Below, in pieces: positions 61,826 through 64,000 of a stretch of 64,000 nucleotides of DNA. How positions within the stretch are numbered: position 1 is the first letter of the stretch; each line of letters opens with the position of its first letter. Origin of the DNA: Eumeta japonica (taxonomy: Eukaryota; Arthropoda; Insecta; Lepidoptera; Psychidae). The notes beneath the pieces were generated by a model. That model searched no databases. It had not been told where the DNA came from and saw only the letters and a list, made by a program, of their open reading frames with translations. The stretch spans positions 93,918 to 157,917 of the forward strand of contig BGZK01001408.1 in the NCBI GenBank assembly GCA_005406025.1. The letters are read 5' to 3'. A program made the translations under genes and the position numbers.

Positions 61826-62047
61826 TCTACCTGACTGCCTGATTGGCGCAGTGGTAGTAACCCTACCTGTCGCGCTGGGGTCGTGGGTTCGATTCCCGCA
61901 CAAGATAAACATTTATTTATTTGATTAAAAATTGTATGTATGTAAGGATATCAACTGTCTGGTACCCATAATACTAGCCTAATTGCTTAGTTTGGGACCA
62001 GACGGTGCTGTGTATATATGTCCGAAGATATTATATTATTATATAAA
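61826..62047 (+). repeat. tRNA-derived SINE
   Basis: Box A TGGCGCAGTGG (61844-61854) and box B GGTTCGATTCC (61886-61896) are intact, spaced as in tRNA genes. A non-tRNA body follows (ACTGTCTGGTACCCATAATA, TTGGGACCAGACGGTGCTGTG), and the tail is ATT-rich near 62,030-62,047. The head cannot fold as a complete tRNA with a closed acceptor stem, so this is a SINE. The head overlaps a 12-bp-arm hairpin at 61816-61844. Confidence 0.75.
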
Positions 62048-62284
62048 TAGAATCAAGGAAAGTGTAAATTATATGCGGTGATGAGAGGAAAACTAATTCT
62101 AAACAGGATAAGGATTTATGATATAAAACATGAAGAAAGTACTAGAAAAAAAAAGGAGAAGCTATGATTGAACTTTAATATCCTCAAAAAAACAACTGCA
62201 AAGTGCCAATGGCGATTATTATTGGTGATAAGGTCAAAAAAGAACTCGAATTGTAATAGAATTGGGACCTCGAAACTCGTTCAC

Positions 62285-62400
62285 CTGCGATGTGGGGCAA
62301 CTAGTGCATAGCGAGCGTATCGCCCGCCGCCGTCCAGTCGAAGAAATCGCATTGATCGGCGCGCTGTTGTAGCGCTGAGTATTAAGCCCATGGCATAAAA
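62285..62400. promoter_or_regulatory. CpG-rich patch
   Basis: AGCGAGCGTATCGCCCGCCG, CCGTCCAGTCGAAG and GATCGGCGCGCTGTTGTAGC stand out from AT-rich flanks. No coding frame or splice sites were recognised. Regulatory status is conjecture. Confidence 0.25.
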
Positions 62401-62712
62401 GGAAACTTATATATTCTAATGTTTTTTATTAGTAGACTAAAATTAAGTACTACAGAAGTGATATCATGGCCAGCACTATTTCGTCGTCACCATCGAATTG
62501 CTATTATTCGTTTTGTTTATGCATAGATTTCTTATAAGTATAGAATGTTAGTCTCTAACATCCTAGTTAGTAGTCGTATCCTTTACTATCTAACGTACAG
62601 ACGTTTGGGGACTTGAGTTCATCTATTGATCTGACCTGTACTACATAAAGGATTAGTTGGTCTGTAGCATCCGTCTTGATCTTTTGTGATATGTTTGTTT
62701 GTTGTTTGTCGT

Positions 62713-62800
62713 TGATGCAAGAAAGGTATGTAAAGAACCGTACCATGCGAAGATCAGTAGTTTCCACCCACCTTTCAGGGAAATAGACATGAAGTTAGAT
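62713..62800 (+). mobile_element. RTE-like LINE 3' tail
   Basis: GTTGATGCAAGAAAGGTATG, AAGAACCGTACCATG and TCAGGGAAATAGACATGA match, with changes, the last 85 bp of the copies at 795-1165 and 57480-58510. A TAAATAAATAAA repeat follows, as at a LINE end. Confidence 0.6.
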
Positions 62801-62978
62801 AAATAAATAAAATTGAAATGCTTATGAATACAAATACGACAAAAAAAAAGTTACATAAACACATTTTACTTTTTGAAAATCATCTATAACAAGTAAAACA
62901 TTATAGCGGATTATCGAAATTCAGATTTTTTTCCTTAGTTTGATTTCACAAGTTTTGCATATAAGACTTACTTCATTG

Positions 62979-63006
62979 AAGTTTCATTCAAGATTGAATG
63001 AAACTT
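62979..63006. repeat. Perfect snap-back palindrome, 13-bp arms
   Basis: AAGTTTCATTCAA and TTGAATGAAACTT are separated by GA only. Confidence 0.9.
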
Positions 63007-63279
63007 ACTTCAAAAGTTCCTTTTACATGAACTTATTGAATCCTGTTTGGTGTTACAGTTATTGGCCGAGGCAACTTAATTCTGCACTTTGAACACTGGA
63101 CTACATAAATGCGCGCTTTAAATTTTTTATTATAATTGATTCGTTGAAAACCATTTTTTGGTTGCTCGGAAGAACGAAGATAGAGTGGACAACGTTTAAG
63201 GACACAGAAGTTGATAATCCGCAGTAAAAATAGAATTAACTGAAAAGATTTTAAGGCGATGATTTTTTAAGATTTGAAA

Positions 63280-63960
63280 AGTTCATTATCTTCCACAAGA
63301 CTACACTACTCGTCTTCAAAATGCTTTTGGGAGGGAAGCACCTCATTTGACCACTGTAAGGCGATGGTATGCAGAATTTGATTGTGGCCGTGTTTCTCTC
63401 CATGATGGAATTCGTGAAGATCGATCCTCAACTGCGATCACTGAGGAAAATGTGGCTACTGTCAGGCAATTAATTGAAAAAAATTGGTGTATAACTTGTG
63501 AAGAGATTGGAGGACATTTAGGGATTGATGAGAGTCAAATTCAAAAAAACCTTACATCAACATTTAAAAGTTACAAACCTTTGTTGCCGTTAGATTCTTC
63601 TTGAACTCACCTCCGAACATAAACGAACCCGAGTTCATTGGTGTAAAAAAGTGTTGTCAAAATACAATCATGGACGTTCAAGTGCCATGTATGACATTCT
63701 GACAGGTGAAGAAATATCGATATATTGTTACATGCTGGAAAGAAAGCGACTATCTTCTGTATGGGTGTTCGAAGGCGACAGCAAACCAACGAAATTGAGG
63801 CAGACGAGAAGCATGGAGAAAAAAAAGATTGCGGTTTTTTTTCCAAAACGGGTCCTGTCTGCACGATCCCACATGAAAAGCTGAAAAGCTAAAGACAATG
63901 CAAGACCATTTGTTTGCCCAGAGTCTTAGAAAAAGTTGGGGAAAAACGACCAAAAAGTCG
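63280..63960 (+). pseudogene. mariner transposase, decayed
   Basis: The first part (about 63,300-63,600) encodes the paired helix-turn-helix region: LQNAFGREAPHLTTVRRWYA, EFDCGRVSLHDG, ENVATVRQLIEKNW and EEIGGHLGID. After a frame change, 63,600-63,884 encodes HKRTRVHWCKKVL, YDILTGEEISIY, SSVWVFEGD, KPTKLRQTRS and KKKIAVFF. The first catalytic Asp, normally in TGDE, is Glu here (TGEE). A later KDNAR block may be the HHDNA motif with the second Asp. At least two frame breaks and the changed Asp mean no active enzyme. The 3' end lies at or beyond the window edge. Confidence 0.8.
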
Positions 63961-64000
63961 CATCAGAAGTCAAAGATTTGATGAGAGGTTTGATATTTAC

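Noticed and set aside
61840..61912. Possible tRNA gene
   Set aside because: A and B boxes are good, but the acceptor stem does not close and a SINE-type body follows.

Overview
This window looks like nuclear DNA of an insect, most likely a moth or butterfly. It is strongly AT-rich, with GC-rich coding exons separated by introns of 4.6-5.8 kb. Its dispersed elements have the look of lepidopteran ones: short Helitrons ending in CTAG, RTE-like and jockey/CR1-like LINE remnants, mariner remnants, tRNA-derived SINEs and a Ty3/gypsy element. The order-level call comes from remembered repeat and protein style, not from a search.

Only one cellular protein-coding gene can be assembled with confidence. 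It is a kynurenine formamidase (arylformamidase) on the + strand, with four coding exons (4449-4569, 9149-9250, 14836-15049, 20827-21286). All three introns are GT-AG, the phases are consistent, and the 298-residue protein has the HGGYW motif and a plausible Ser154/Asp238/His272 triad. Its introns hold many mobile elements. Intron 1 has a (TA)n tract, a 657-bp long-TIR element and Helitron-like fragments. Intron 2 has a CpG-rich island and a complete 200-bp Helitron. Intron 3 is almost entirely a 5.2-kb gypsy retrotransposon in antisense orientation, whose 5' LTR has been cut down to 76 bp. An RTE 3' tail ends about 55 bp upstream of the start codon.

From about 21.8 to 47.6 kb no intact gene is visible. 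This stretch holds a second Helitron copy, an RTE fragment, a decayed unclassified coding remnant (31.6-32.0 kb), an inverted-repeat element, microsatellites, two CpG-rich islands and a jockey/CR1-like LINE remnant (45.4-47.0 kb).

At 47.6-49.0 kb a very CpG-rich block leads into a consensus splice donor, and a second exon-like segment flanked by AG and GTGAGT follows 0.9 kb later. This may be the 5' end of a + strand gene whose coding part lies beyond the window. The CpG-rich islands at 10.0, 33.1, 43.4, 54.4 and 62.3 kb stand out from the AT-rich background and could be regulatory; two of them share a 12-mer.

The last 15 kb contains two mariner remnants, an RTE remnant with a mutated catalytic motif (YADY), two SINEs and several perfect or near-perfect short-loop palindromes, the largest with 30-bp arms and a 2-nt spacer. 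No CRISPR array, rRNA gene or functional-looking tRNA gene was seen.
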